From positions 1-64,000 of the forward strand of contig CACNRP010000002.1 in NCBI GenBank assembly GCA_902622955.1: a DNA stretch of 64,000 nucleotides. The letters are read 5' to 3'. The position numbers were made by a program, and so were the translations under genes. The DNA is from an uncultured Pelagibacteraceae bacterium. GTDB taxonomy: Bacteria; Pseudomonadota; Alphaproteobacteria; Pelagibacterales; Pelagibacteraceae. How positions within the stretch are numbered: position 1 is the first letter of the stretch; each line of letters opens with the position of its first letter. This document shows, piece after piece, positions 49,182 to 59,240 of the stretch. The notes beneath the pieces were generated by a model. It saw only the letters and a list, made by a program, of their open reading frames with translations. It searched no databases and was not told where the DNA came from.

Positions 49182-50098
49182 TGGGAATTTTCGAAAAATT
49201 TAAATCAGGTTTTAAAAAAAGTGCCTCAGCTTTTACAACAGGTTTAAGAGATATAGTTGTAAAAAAAGAGATTGATGACAAAACATTAGACAAAATCGAA
49301 GATTACTTAATTCAATCAGATGTTGGTATTGTTTCGGCTTCAGAAATAAGAAAAATAATTTCTCAAACAAAAATTGATCCCAATAAAGATTTAACCGACG
49401 AAATAAATAATATTCTAAAAAATTATATTATTTCAATTATGAAACCTTTGGAAAATATTGAATTCTTCAAAAAAAAAGAAAAATTAAATGCAACATTAAT
49501 TTCAGGTGTCAATGGTGTTGGAAAGACTACTACTATTGGAAAAATAAGCAAAATACTAAAAGGTAATGGAAACAAAGTAATGCTAGCTGCATCAGATACT
49601 TTTAGAGCAGCAGCTATAGAACAACTAGAAAATTGGGCAAACAAAGTTGATGTTAAAATTACAAAATCATCTCAAGGCTCTGATCCTGCATCTGTCGCTT
49701 ACAAGGCTATTGAAGAAGCATTAAAAAATAATTTTAACCAAGTTTTAATTGATACAGCTGGAAGATTGCAAAATAAAAAAAATTTGATGGAAGAATATAA
49801 AAAAATTGCAAACGTTACTAAAAAAATTGATCCTGATGCTCCACATGATGTTATTTTAGTTTTGGATGCAACTTCTGGTCAAAATGTAATTAATCAAGTT
49901 GAAGAATTTAATAAAATTATTCCAATAACTGGTCTTATTATGACAAAATTAGATGGTACAGCAAAAGGAGGTATTCTTTTAGCTGTTGCTAAAAAATATA
50001 AACTACCGATTATTGCACTTGGATTAGGTGAAAAAGAAGATGATTTGCAAATTTTTGAGGCCGAAAAATTCGCAGAGGCATTTACTCAAATTAATTAA
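49181..50098 (+). CDS. ftsY: Signal recognition particle receptor FtsY
   Basis: GVNGVGKTTTIGKIS, SDTFRAAAIEQLE, DTAGRLQNKKNLMEE. Confidence 0.96.
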   Translation: MGIFEKFKSGFKKSASAFTTGLRDIVVKKEIDDKTLDKIEDYLIQSDVGIVSASEIRKIISQTKIDPNKDLTDEINNILKNYIISIMKPLENIEFFKKKEKLNATLISGVNGVGKTTTIGKISKILKGNGNKVMLAASDTFRAAAIEQLENWANKVDVKITKSSQGSDPASVAYKAIEEALKNNFNQVLIDTAGRLQNKKNLMEEYKKIANVTKKIDPDAPHDVILVLDATSGQNVINQVEEFNKIIPITGLIMTKLDGTAKGGILLAVAKKYKLPIIALGLGEKEDDLQIFEAEKFAEAFTQIN

Positions 50099-50654
50099 TT
50101 AAGGTACTGGAAATTAAAGGTTTATAGAAACTACATTTGTAGTGTTCTTTAAATTCATAATGTCCACAATTTTTAGCTATTGAAGAAATAATAAAATCAA
50201 ATTTTCCATTTATGGGATAAAGCTCTAACTTTTTTTCAATAATATCAAATTTAAAATTAGCTTTTAAACTTTTTACAGCACTAATCATCACAAGAGTTTT
50301 GTTATCTTTTAAAAGATAATATGCAAAATCATCTGGGAAAACTGGAAAATCATACTCTTGCAAAAAATATTTTGCAGTCTTGGGAAACCATTCATAAGAA
50401 ATTAATGGCAAAGACTCTTTTGTTTTGTAGTTATAAATATAAAGATCTTTTGGAAAATCATTAATATAATTTGAATTTTCTCCTCGTGCCAGAACAGCTT
50501 TTTCACGGGTTTTAAAATATAATGCAAAATTTTCATCATGCGAATTCATTTGATCAATATGAAAAAGGCTGTCTACAGATGCTAAATTTTCTTTGGCATT
50601 TGATAAATTATTTAAAGAAAAAAGGACAATAAAAAATAAGAAAAAAATTTTCAC
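50091..50654 (-). CDS. Hypothetical exported protein
   Basis: 187 aa ORF with N-terminal signal peptide MKIFFLFFIVLFSLNNLSNA; no family recognised. Confidence 0.6.
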   Translation of the reverse strand: MKIFFLFFIVLFSLNNLSNAKENLASVDSLFHIDQMNSHDENFALYFKTREKAVLARGENSNYINDFPKDLYIYNYKTKESLPLISYEWFPKTAKYFLQEYDFPVFPDDFAYYLLKDNKTLVMISAVKSLKANFKFDIIEKKLELYPINGKFDFIISSIAKNCGHYEFKEHYKCSFYKPLISSTLIN

Positions 50655-50702
50655 AGATTAACTTAAAAAAAAAATTTGAATTATCTTTGTTAAGATTATG
50701 GC

Positions 50703-51521
50703 TTAATTTAAACTATCAACGAAAGATTTAAGAGCTAATACAAGTTTATCATCATATTCCATCATATGATCGTCATATTTTGTAAAATATGAATATTTAG
50801 GTTCACTTGCTAAATTGAAAATTTTTTTGCCCATCCAAAATGGAACTATTTGGTCAGCCTCACCATGCATTACTAATACTGGAATATTAATATTTTTAAT
50901 TTTTTCATTATTTTCATACTTATCTTTTAAAATTAAACCTACTGGAATATATGGATAAAAATTTTTCGCGGCTTCTATCATTGATGTGAAAGGTGTTTCT
51001 AAAATTAATCCTGCAAAATTTTTATTCTGAGTAATTTCAGTAGCAATTCCAGTTCCTAATGACTCTCCATAAATAATTATATCCTCTTCTTTTAGACCTT
51101 TTTCTTTAAGCCAGTTTATTGCACTGGCACCATCTGTATAAAGACCCTCCTCACTTGGTTTTCCTTTATTACCACTAAAACCTCTCCATGCAATTATTAA
51201 AAAATTAACATCCATACTTTTAAAATGATTTAATTTGTGGATTCTGTTTTCAAGTGAACCTGCGTTTCCATGAAAATAAACTATTGTTTTATAGTTTTTT
51301 AAATCTTTATTATGAAACCAGCCTAATAGATTAATATTATCAGTCGTTTTGATAGTAACTTTTTCAATGTTAACTTTTAAATTATCTCCGGAGTAATTAT
51401 TCTCATCAGGATGATACATTAAATTTCTTTGAAAAAAGAATAGGAAAATTAAAACAATCAAGTAAATAGCAACGATACCAATAAATAGTTCCAAAAAAAA
51501 ATTCCTACGTTTTATTTTCAT
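50703..51521 (-). CDS. Membrane-anchored alpha/beta hydrolase (BEM46/Abhd-like)
   Basis: N-terminal TM, VYFHGNAGSLENR, IIYGESLGTGIATE, VMHGEADQIVPFWMG. Confidence 0.85.
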   Translation of the reverse strand: MKIKRRNFFLELFIGIVAIYLIVLIFLFFFQRNLMYHPDENNYSGDNLKVNIEKVTIKTTDNINLLGWFHNKDLKNYKTIVYFHGNAGSLENRIHKLNHFKSMDVNFLIIAWRGFSGNKGKPSEEGLYTDGASAINWLKEKGLKEEDIIIYGESLGTGIATEITQNKNFAGLILETPFTSMIEAAKNFYPYIPVGLILKDKYENNEKIKNINIPVLVMHGEADQIVPFWMGKKIFNLASEPKYSYFTKYDDHMMEYDDKLVLALKSFVDSLN

Positions 51522-52743
51522 ATTTTTTTCTATTTAATATTAAAAAAAATATATAAGAAATAATACTTAAGATTAAGAAAACTGAAAAAGCTGATTTAAA
51601 AGCAAATATTTCCGTGTAACCCATGCCTTTAACGATATCTATCACTAGGCCCATTAGCCATTGCATTATGAATGTTCCAGCAAATATTAATAAATTAAAT
51701 GAAGTTAGTGCTTTACCAGCAGAATAACCTGAAAAAGAAAGGCCTACAGCTGGCTGTGTAACTGATAAAAAAATTGAACTTAAAATAAATAAAGTTATGT
51801 AGAATGCACCAGCTTTTGGGCCTAGTAATATAATCACAAACATTACAGAAAAACTAATTGGTAAACCTAATTTAAGTATTCTTTTTGCAGTAAAACCTAT
51901 ACCTGAAATTTTTGGTAAAAAATAACCCCACAAAAAAAAGGATACCAACATAGTTACATTGATCCAAAATAATCCTGTAGCACTCTGAAGCGGTGTATAA
52001 CCAGCAACTCTAGTCATCCATGGGCCTGCCCATAAAGTTTGTATAGCCATTAAGCCCCCATAATTAAATAAACCCATTGGAATTACACTTACAAAAAATC
52101 TATTTTTCCAAACTTCTGATAAAGTTCCAGTATTACTTGGCTCTTTTAAATCTTTATTTTTAGTTAAATTCCATTTTGGAATGAAAACTAACATTAAAAA
52201 AATACTAATTAAAATTAAGATAGCGATACCACCAAATATCCACCTCCACCCGAAACTAGGCAATAAAAGTTGCACAGGCAATGTGGATGACAAAAAACCT
52301 AATGACGCAATCATTAGCATCCATGAGTTTGCTCTTTGTTGTTGATTTTCTGCATACCATATTCTGTAACCAGTTAATGGAGCCATTAAACAAGCACTGA
52401 CACCTACGCCGATTAGAATTCGCGAAACTAACAATCCAGAAAAACTTTCAGCTAAAGCAAATGATCCTGTTCCAACTAATGCAATTAATAAAAAAGAAGA
52501 GACAATTTTTTTTGGTCCATATTTATCTAACAAATATCCAAGTGGTATTTGCATACAAGCAAAACCCAAAAAATAACCCCCAGCTAATAATCCTAAATCA
52601 GCTGCTAACAAATTAAATTCTGAAGTTAATACGGGGGAAAGTGTTGCAGTAATTGCACGCAACAAACATGATAAAAAATAACCAAATGCAAATACAAAAA
52701 AAACAACAATAGCCTGTTTTTTTGGTAGAATATAATTTTCCAT
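51505..52743 (-). CDS. MFS transporter
   Basis: 412 aa, about 12 hydrophobic segments, LGYLLDKYGPKK loop motif. Confidence 0.85.
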   Translation of the reverse strand: MENYILPKKQAIVVFFVFAFGYFLSCLLRAITATLSPVLTSEFNLLAADLGLLAGGYFLGFACMQIPLGYLLDKYGPKKIVSSFLLIALVGTGSFALAESFSGLLVSRILIGVGVSACLMAPLTGYRIWYAENQQQRANSWMLMIASLGFLSSTLPVQLLLPSFGWRWIFGGIAILILISIFLMLVFIPKWNLTKNKDLKEPSNTGTLSEVWKNRFFVSVIPMGLFNYGGLMAIQTLWAGPWMTRVAGYTPLQSATGLFWINVTMLVSFFLWGYFLPKISGIGFTAKRILKLGLPISFSVMFVIILLGPKAGAFYITLFILSSIFLSVTQPAVGLSFSGYSAGKALTSFNLLIFAGTFIMQWLMGLVIDIVKGMGYTEIFAFKSAFSVFLILSIISYIFFLILNRKKYENKT

Positions 52744-52746
52744 TAA

Positions 52747-55398
52747 TTAAAAGTTTAAAGATATATCTCTATGAACTGAGTTACACCTTGCAACAAATTT
52801 AGCTTGCTCTTTAGTTAATCTGTTTTGAAGTCTTAGACCAATATTATGTTTGATAACATCATTATATTTAGTTAATTCAGGCATCAAATTCTTATTAGCA
52901 TCATCTCTCCATGAAACTTCTAAATTAAAAAGATTGAAAGTTTCTGAACCTACTTCAATTAATTTTTGCTCATCTATCTCGTCATTATCTATAACAGATA
53001 TTAGATCATCTAATTTATTTGCAAATTCTTCAGTTCCAGAAATTTCTCCTAATTTTTCAAAAAGATTATCAATGATTGATATTGCGTTTTCATAATTTTT
53101 GTTATCTATGGTATATTTTAATTCTTTTATTTCTGATGAAAGTTCTTTCAATTTTTCACTATCCTTTATAAACATCACTATTTGATCCAGAGTTTCATAA
53201 GCTTCATCAACGTTTTTTCTATACCTTTTTGTTCTAGTGTTTTTTGCTTTGTGCAATATTTCAAATTCTCCATTTTTATCTTTCCAACTTTCAGGAATTC
53301 TATTTTGAAGCTCATTAATTTCTAGCTCATAATTCTCAATTTTTAATTCCAATTTATTTTTAGCTGATAAATTATCGTCGTCTAAATTTCTAATTTCCGC
53401 TTTATTTTTTTTAATTTTCTGATCTATTTTTCTAATTTTTTTCTCAATTTTTCTTACATTGAAATGCAAGTCCCTGTAATCTTTTGTAAATAATTCATAT
53501 TCTTTTTCTGTTTTTTGAAGTTTTTTAACAATAGCAAAAGTTCCAAGCGCATTATCAAAATGCTCTTCAAAAATGTCTAATTTATCCATTGGAAGATTTG
53601 CAGGAGTTAATTTCTGCATGTCTTTTATTGCATTCGTAATTCTTTGTTCTTCAGTGTTGTAAATCGCAAATTTGTATTCTTGTAAACAATATTGTAGCTT
53701 TGGATTCATCGGTGGTGGAGCAACGTTAGATGTTAAATATGTTCTTGCTGGTAGATAATTTACTAATGATGGATAAAAACCAACAATTCCAAGACCTATT
53801 AATTGTAAAATAATAAATGGAACCACTCCCTTCCAAATATTTAAAGTAGTAACGAGTTTTGAAGCTACACCTTTTAAGTAAAATAATGCAAAACCAAAAG
53901 GTGGTGTTAAAAATGAGGTTTGTAAATTTACCCCAATCATGACACCAAGCCAAATTGCACTTACATTAGCTCCTGGTTCAGCTAATAATATTGGGGCAAT
54001 TATAGGAACAACAACTACAGCTATTTCAATAAAATCAAGAAAGAAACCTAGTAAAAAAATTACTGCCATTACAACAATAAACTGTGTCCAAAATCCACCC
54101 GGTAAATCTTGAAGAAAATCTCTTACTAACTCTTCACCTCCAAACGCTCTAAATCCAGAGGTTAACATTGCAGCACCTAATAAAATTATAAAAACCATTG
54201 AAGTCGTTACGCATGTTTCTGTAACAACTTCTCTTAAAACATTCTCAATTTTATACGCTCTCCAAAAACTCCAAATAATTCCTATTAAAAAAGTAATTGT
54301 AAAAAATCCTGTAATAAAAATTGCGGTAAGATCTCTAGTTTCTACAGCCTTAATATTTAAATTATAATTCTTAGATAAAATATAAATTGGAATGACTGAT
54401 AAAATTGCAATTATAATTGGATAATAAGCATCTTTTTTTCCTTTATGTAAACGATAACCTGCCATCATAGTTGCACCTATTGCTCCAATAGATCCAGCTT
54501 GATTAACGGTTGCAATACCTAAAAGTATAGATCCTAAAACCGCAAAAATTAAAGCAAGAGGAGGAATAATTACTATTAAAACCTTCATCCAAAATTTTGA
54601 GTCAAAATTTCCTTTAAATGGAACAGGAGGAGCTGCCTTGGGATTTAATCTTGCATAAACAAATACATAAATCATATACAAACCAACCAATACTAAACCA
54701 GGTAATAATGCCCCCAAAAACATATCTCCTGCAGAAGTAGATCCCACTCTAAATTCTCCAGGCATATTAAATTCACCAGTTAAAATTTTGTAATCAGTCT
54801 GACGCATAGTATTTGCAACGTCTGCTGCGCTAGCTAATTGATCGGCTATGATAATTAATACAATAGAAGGAGGTATAATTTGCCCAAGAGTTCCTGATGA
54901 ACAAACAATTCCACTTGCTAAACTTTTATCGTATTTATTATTGAGCATTGTGGGTAATGATATTAATCCCATTGCTATTACTGTTGCGCCAACAATACCC
55001 GTGGTTGCTGCAAGTAATGCCCCAACAAAAATTACTGATATTCCTAAACCTCCAGGGATAGGTCCAAACAACTGCCCCATTGTAACTAAAAGATCTTCCG
55101 CGATTTTTGATTTTTGCAGCATGATCCCCATGAAAATAAATAAAGGAATTGCAATTAAAGTATCAGTTTCTACATCCCAGTAGTTACTCCTAAAGTTTGT
55201 AATACCGGCAGTTAACCATTCTTTAGGGCCATCAACAGCAAAATAAGCACTACTATCTCCTGCAAATAAATAACCAAAAAAAGCAGCTAGCCCGATTGAA
55301 ATTATTGCTGATCCAGGTAATGCAAAAGCTACTGGAAAACCAGAGGCTAGTGCTCCAATCATTATAATTACAAGTAAAGCTAAAAATAAATGTTCCAT
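52747..55398 (-). CDS. TRAP transporter large permease DctM with coiled-coil C-terminal extension
   Basis: DctM motifs SGTLGQIIPPSIVLIIIADQ and NLQTSFLTPPFGFALFYLKGV; then ~330 charged residues. Confidence 0.88.
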   Translation of the reverse strand: MEHLFLALLVIIMIGALASGFPVAFALPGSAIISIGLAAFFGYLFAGDSSAYFAVDGPKEWLTAGITNFRSNYWDVETDTLIAIPLFIFMGIMLQKSKIAEDLLVTMGQLFGPIPGGLGISVIFVGALLAATTGIVGATVIAMGLISLPTMLNNKYDKSLASGIVCSSGTLGQIIPPSIVLIIIADQLASAADVANTMRQTDYKILTGEFNMPGEFRVGSTSAGDMFLGALLPGLVLVGLYMIYVFVYARLNPKAAPPVPFKGNFDSKFWMKVLIVIIPPLALIFAVLGSILLGIATVNQAGSIGAIGATMMAGYRLHKGKKDAYYPIIIAILSVIPIYILSKNYNLNIKAVETRDLTAIFITGFFTITFLIGIIWSFWRAYKIENVLREVVTETCVTTSMVFIILLGAAMLTSGFRAFGGEELVRDFLQDLPGGFWTQFIVVMAVIFLLGFFLDFIEIAVVVVPIIAPILLAEPGANVSAIWLGVMIGVNLQTSFLTPPFGFALFYLKGVASKLVTTLNIWKGVVPFIILQLIGLGIVGFYPSLVNYLPARTYLTSNVAPPPMNPKLQYCLQEYKFAIYNTEEQRITNAIKDMQKLTPANLPMDKLDIFEEHFDNALGTFAIVKKLQKTEKEYELFTKDYRDLHFNVRKIEKKIRKIDQKIKKNKAEIRNLDDDNLSAKNKLELKIENYELEINELQNRIPESWKDKNGEFEILHKAKNTRTKRYRKNVDEAYETLDQIVMFIKDSEKLKELSSEIKELKYTIDNKNYENAISIIDNLFEKLGEISGTEEFANKLDDLISVIDNDEIDEQKLIEVGSETFNLFNLEVSWRDDANKNLMPELTKYNDVIKHNIGLRLQNRLTKEQAKFVARCNSVHRDISLNF

Positions 55399-55401
55399 TA
55401 T

Positions 55402-56385
55402 TTAATTCTTTAAAAGTTTATGACTGCTACTCATGAAGTAGCTAGTAAATTGAGTTAACATACTTACTGCAAAAACAGCTAAATAAACTGCCATTAGATA
55501 AAGTAAATATAATCCGTTTGAACCTTGCTGCGTAATTTCAAATGAAATTACAGGACCATTGATGATACTAGCTTTGCCCCCCATGCCTAAAAATATTACA
55601 ATCAAACATAAAGGAATTCCTAGAATTAATGACCCAATTGCATTAGTCCATGCTTTTTTACGTTCACTAAAACCAGTATAAAGAACATCAACTCTAACAT
55701 GGCCCTCGTGAATTAAAGCATAAGCGCTTGCAAATAAATAAAGAGCTGCATACCAAAAACGAACAAGATCTCCCTGAAATGCCTGTTCATACTGAAATAT
55801 GAATCTTGAAAGAACTATCAAAAATTCACTTCCAACTACTAAGACTGCTAGCCAAATAAACCCTACAGATCTTGTAAAAAAACCAATTACAAAAGAAGCC
55901 AATATTAAAGGAAAGTGTATATATGTAATTCTGAAAGCAGGTATTACTAAATTAATTTTAAGTTGTTCTCCAAAAATTGGCTCAACTAGTTTTTCCACAA
56001 CCATAAATGAGATTAAAAAATCTGCTACTCCAACTATTAACACAGCCCAGAAAGAAGATCTTACTACGTAAGCAGTAATTTTTGTTAGGATCTCAGAGTC
56101 GGTTTGTAATGTTTGTTTTATAGATTTTAGAACAAAAAATATAACACCTATGAAAGACGCAAAATAAAATAGTAATTGAATATATGATAAGTTGATTGCT
56201 AACCCCTCTAAAGGTTTATTTAATTTTTTAAATCCAAATAATTCATAATGAGCAAAAAGTTTTTTCACTCCTGGCCAATCAAACCAAACTGTTAAAACAT
56301 TATTAATTAGAAAAACTAATGTTAAGGCTAAAATAGAATAACTAAATATTCTTATTAAAATAGATAAGTTATTTTTTTCAACCAT
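55402..56385 (-). CDS. TRAP transporter small permease DctQ (extended N-terminus)
   Basis: SAYALIHEGHVRVDVLYTGFSERKKAWTNAIG; multi-TM; between dctP and dctM. Confidence 0.82.
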   Translation of the reverse strand: MVEKNNLSILIRIFSYSILALTLVFLINNVLTVWFDWPGVKKLFAHYELFGFKKLNKPLEGLAINLSYIQLLFYFASFIGVIFFVLKSIKQTLQTDSEILTKITAYVVRSSFWAVLIVGVADFLISFMVVEKLVEPIFGEQLKINLVIPAFRITYIHFPLILASFVIGFFTRSVGFIWLAVLVVGSEFLIVLSRFIFQYEQAFQGDLVRFWYAALYLFASAYALIHEGHVRVDVLYTGFSERKKAWTNAIGSLILGIPLCLIVIFLGMGGKASIINGPVISFEITQQGSNGLYLLYLMAVYLAVFAVSMLTQFTSYFMSSSHKLLKN

Positions 56386-56413
56386 ATTTAAAAACTTTTA
56401 TTGATAAGTAAAA

Positions 56414-56437
56414 AGAGGGCCCATTTAAGGGCCCTCT
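56414..56437 (-). terminator. Hairpin between dctP1 and dctQ1 (terminator/attenuator or mRNA stabiliser)
   Basis: agagggccc-atttaa-gggccctct, perfect 9-bp stem; followed on the - strand by TTTTACTT. Confidence 0.75.
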
Positions 56438-56456
56438 AATAATAGTAAGAATTAAA

Positions 56457-57590
56457 TTATACTCCTAATGCTCTATTTCTTTGAGCAACATATGGCCCGT
56501 CAGACAAATTAGTCCAAGCACCAATTTCCTTACGACCTTTAACAAAGGCAGCATGTACTTTCTTAGCAAGAGCACTATGTTGTTGAACTTCGTCGAAAAC
56601 TTCAGCAGCACCTTTAGCGAAAGCATCATAAACTTTATCGTTAAACTTCTCTAGTTTAACTCCACTTTCGTTTACTAATCGTGCTAGTGCAGCTCCGTTT
56701 TTAGCATTGTATTCAGCCATTGTAGTTGTGTCAGCCCAATCACATGCAGTTTTAATAATTAACTGATCTGATTTTGACAAACTAGTAAACCAAGATTTAT
56801 TAACACCGCATGCTAATGTAGATCCTGGTTCATGCATTCCTGGATAGTAATAATACTTAGCAGCTTCCTGGAATTTCATCGCTTCATCATTCCAAGGTCC
56901 TACCCATTCTGTTGCATCAATTGCCCCTGACACAAGGTTTTCATAAATTTGTCCACCAGGTAGTGAAATTGGAGAACCACCAAGTTTTCCAAGAACTTGT
57001 CCACCTAAACCAGGCATACGCATTTTTAAACCTTTAAAGTCATTAGCTGATCTAATTTTTTTATTAAACCAACCACCCATTTGCACTCCAGTATTACCAG
57101 CAGCAAAACTTTGTGTACCAAAATCATCAGTCAATTCGTCCCACAATTCTTGTCCACCAGCAAATTTTAACCACGCATTCATTTCAGCATATGTGAAACC
57201 AAATGGAACTGCAGTAAAATATCCAAATGCAGGGTGTTTTTTAACCCAATAGTAATCAGCACCATGATACATTTGAGAGTTACCTGATGCAACTTCATCA
57301 AACGAGTCGAATGCTTTAACTCTTTCATTAGCAGCGTAATAAGTGACTTGAATACGACCATCACTCATGTCGCTTAATCTTTGAGCAAGTCTTTGTGCGC
57401 CAGTTCCTAAGCCTGGAAAATCTCTAGGCCAAGTTGCTACCATAGAAGCTTCTACTCTTTCTTTGGCAACAGCTGGAGCAGATAAAGATGATGCTGCAAC
57501 AGCAGCAACACCAGTTGCAGCTGCAGTTTTAAAGAACTTTCTTCTTGAAGGTGATCTAGAAACCTTCAATGATTTTTTTTCTTTAATCAT
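56457..57590 (-). CDS. TRAP transporter solute-binding protein (TakP/DctP-like), Tat signal
   Basis: SRRKFFKTAAATGVAAVAASSLSAPAVA; TWPRDFPGLGTGAQRLAQRLSDMSDGRIQVTYYAANE. Confidence 0.88.
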   Translation of the reverse strand: MIKEKKSLKVSRSPSRRKFFKTAAATGVAAVAASSLSAPAVAKERVEASMVATWPRDFPGLGTGAQRLAQRLSDMSDGRIQVTYYAANERVKAFDSFDEVASGNSQMYHGADYYWVKKHPAFGYFTAVPFGFTYAEMNAWLKFAGGQELWDELTDDFGTQSFAAGNTGVQMGGWFNKKIRSANDFKGLKMRMPGLGGQVLGKLGGSPISLPGGQIYENLVSGAIDATEWVGPWNDEAMKFQEAAKYYYYPGMHEPGSTLACGVNKSWFTSLSKSDQLIIKTACDWADTTTMAEYNAKNGAALARLVNESGVKLEKFNDKVYDAFAKGAAEVFDEVQQHSALAKKVHAAFVKGRKEIGAWTNLSDGPYVAQRNRALGV

Positions 57591-57718
57591 TAGTTATCTC
57601 CTCTTCTTTGTTAATTAACTAATAAGATTTAATTACAAATGAGACTGTAAGTCTAGATTAAAATAACAAATGAATATCGTATTACAATCTGAGGTAGTAA
57701 ATTGAATATTGATGAATT

Positions 57719-57895
57719 TTATTTTTTGTCGAAAAAGGCTTCGTAGAGCATCATAGATATTGCTAACGCCATCAAAATATAAACAGGTATAACATCAAGA
57801 AAACCAATCATCATTGATCTTGTAAGAGTTGTGGCTAATCCAATAAGAAAAAAAATTGCAAAAGAAAGTCCGATAAGAGTTACAAGTTTATTCAT
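57719..57895 (-). CDS. Small two-TM membrane protein
   Basis: MNKLVTLIGLSFAIFFLIGLATTLTRSMMIGFLDVIPVYILMALAISMMLYEAFFDKK; ATG overlaps the last codons of the amidase. Start refined from the track's 57934. Confidence 0.55.
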   Translation of the reverse strand: MNKLVTLIGLSFAIFFLIGLATTLTRSMMIGFLDVIPVYILMALAISMMLYEAFFDKK

Positions 57896-59240
57896 TAAAT
57901 TTCTCACTTTCTTTTTCAAGCCAACTGCAGACACCTAAGAAACGATTGTCATCGTACTTCTCACCAATCACTTGAATGCCTAATGGTAAATTATTTTCTC
58001 CTTGAAGTAAAGGCAGAGAAACACATGGTGTACCCAAATAAGACCATACTTTATTAAAATCTGCTGAACCAGTACTTTTTAATCCCTTTAAAGCAATGCC
58101 TGGACTTGATGGAGATAAAACCCCATGATAATCCTCGAACACTTCTTTGTATGAATCGTAACTTCTTTTCATAAAATCTATTGCTTCAGCATAATCCTTT
58201 GCAGTATGTTTTTTTCCATTAGCAATTGCATTTTGCATAATTTTTGAAAGTTTTGTTTTATAATTTTTATAATAGTCACTAAAATTATTAGCTAAATCAG
58301 TTTCATAAATAATTTGATGATACTTATGAATATCTTTGAAATATGAAGGAGTATCATGAATTTCAATATTTTTTTTAAATGATTTAATAAAATACTCAAA
58401 AGCTTCTTTTGATTTTTTATCAATTGTTTTCCAAAACTCAGTTTTATAAAAAATAAACTTTGGTTCATACAAAGGACCCTTTTTTGCTATATCAATCATA
58501 TTATTTGAAGAATAGTAGACAGTTGCAGGATCATGGGAGTCTTTTTTAATTAACTCTTTAACTAGATAAGCAATATCCTCAACCGTTCTTCCAAAAACAC
58601 CAATATGATCGAGTTTCTCTGAAGTTTTTAATACTCCATTTCTAGAGATTAGACCGTAAGAAGGTTTGTATCCAACAACACCACAATATGATGCTGGTCT
58701 TATTATTGATCCTCCTGTCTGTGATCCAATTGATAGTGGGGCCATGAATGATGCGATTACTGCTGCAGAACCACTTGATGATCCTCCAGGTGTTCGCGAG
58801 TAATCATGTGGATTTTTTGTTTTAGATGGATTTAAATAAGCTAGCTCTGTAGTAACTGTTTTACCCATTACAATTGCACCAGAAGCATGAAGTAAATCAA
58901 TAATTTCTGCATTTTGAGAATATGATTTCCCTTTTCTAATTGGTGTTCCACATTCAGTAGGCATATCTAAAGTGCCAACAATATCTTTTACTGCAACTGG
59001 TATTCCGTGTAGAGGACCGGTGGGCTTACCAGATTTTTTATAGTCATCTGACTCTTTTGCTTTTTCTAATAATAATTCTTTATCAAAGAAGGCCCATGCA
59101 TTTATGTCTTTTTCAAATTTGTTAATTCTTTCTATATAAGCCTCACATATTTCAACGGACGTTATTTGAGAGTTTGAAATTTTAGTGATTAATTCTTCGA
59201 CTGAAAAATTTATAATTTCATTCATGGATCTAGTTTGCAA
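57888..59240 (-). CDS. Amidase signature family hydrolase
   Basis: GIPVAVKDIVGT, SRTPGGSSSGSAAVIAS, GSQTGGSIIRPASYCG. Confidence 0.9.
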   Translation of the reverse strand: MQTRSMNEIINFSVEELITKISNSQITSVEICEAYIERINKFEKDINAWAFFDKELLLEKAKESDDYKKSGKPTGPLHGIPVAVKDIVGTLDMPTECGTPIRKGKSYSQNAEIIDLLHASGAIVMGKTVTTELAYLNPSKTKNPHDYSRTPGGSSSGSAAVIASFMAPLSIGSQTGGSIIRPASYCGVVGYKPSYGLISRNGVLKTSEKLDHIGVFGRTVEDIAYLVKELIKKDSHDPATVYYSSNNMIDIAKKGPLYEPKFIFYKTEFWKTIDKKSKEAFEYFIKSFKKNIEIHDTPSYFKDIHKYHQIIYETDLANNFSDYYKNYKTKLSKIMQNAIANGKKHTAKDYAEAIDFMKRSYDSYKEVFEDYHGVLSPSSPGIALKGLKSTGSADFNKVWSYLGTPCVSLPLLQGENNLPLGIQVIGEKYDDNRFLGVCSWLEKESEKFNE

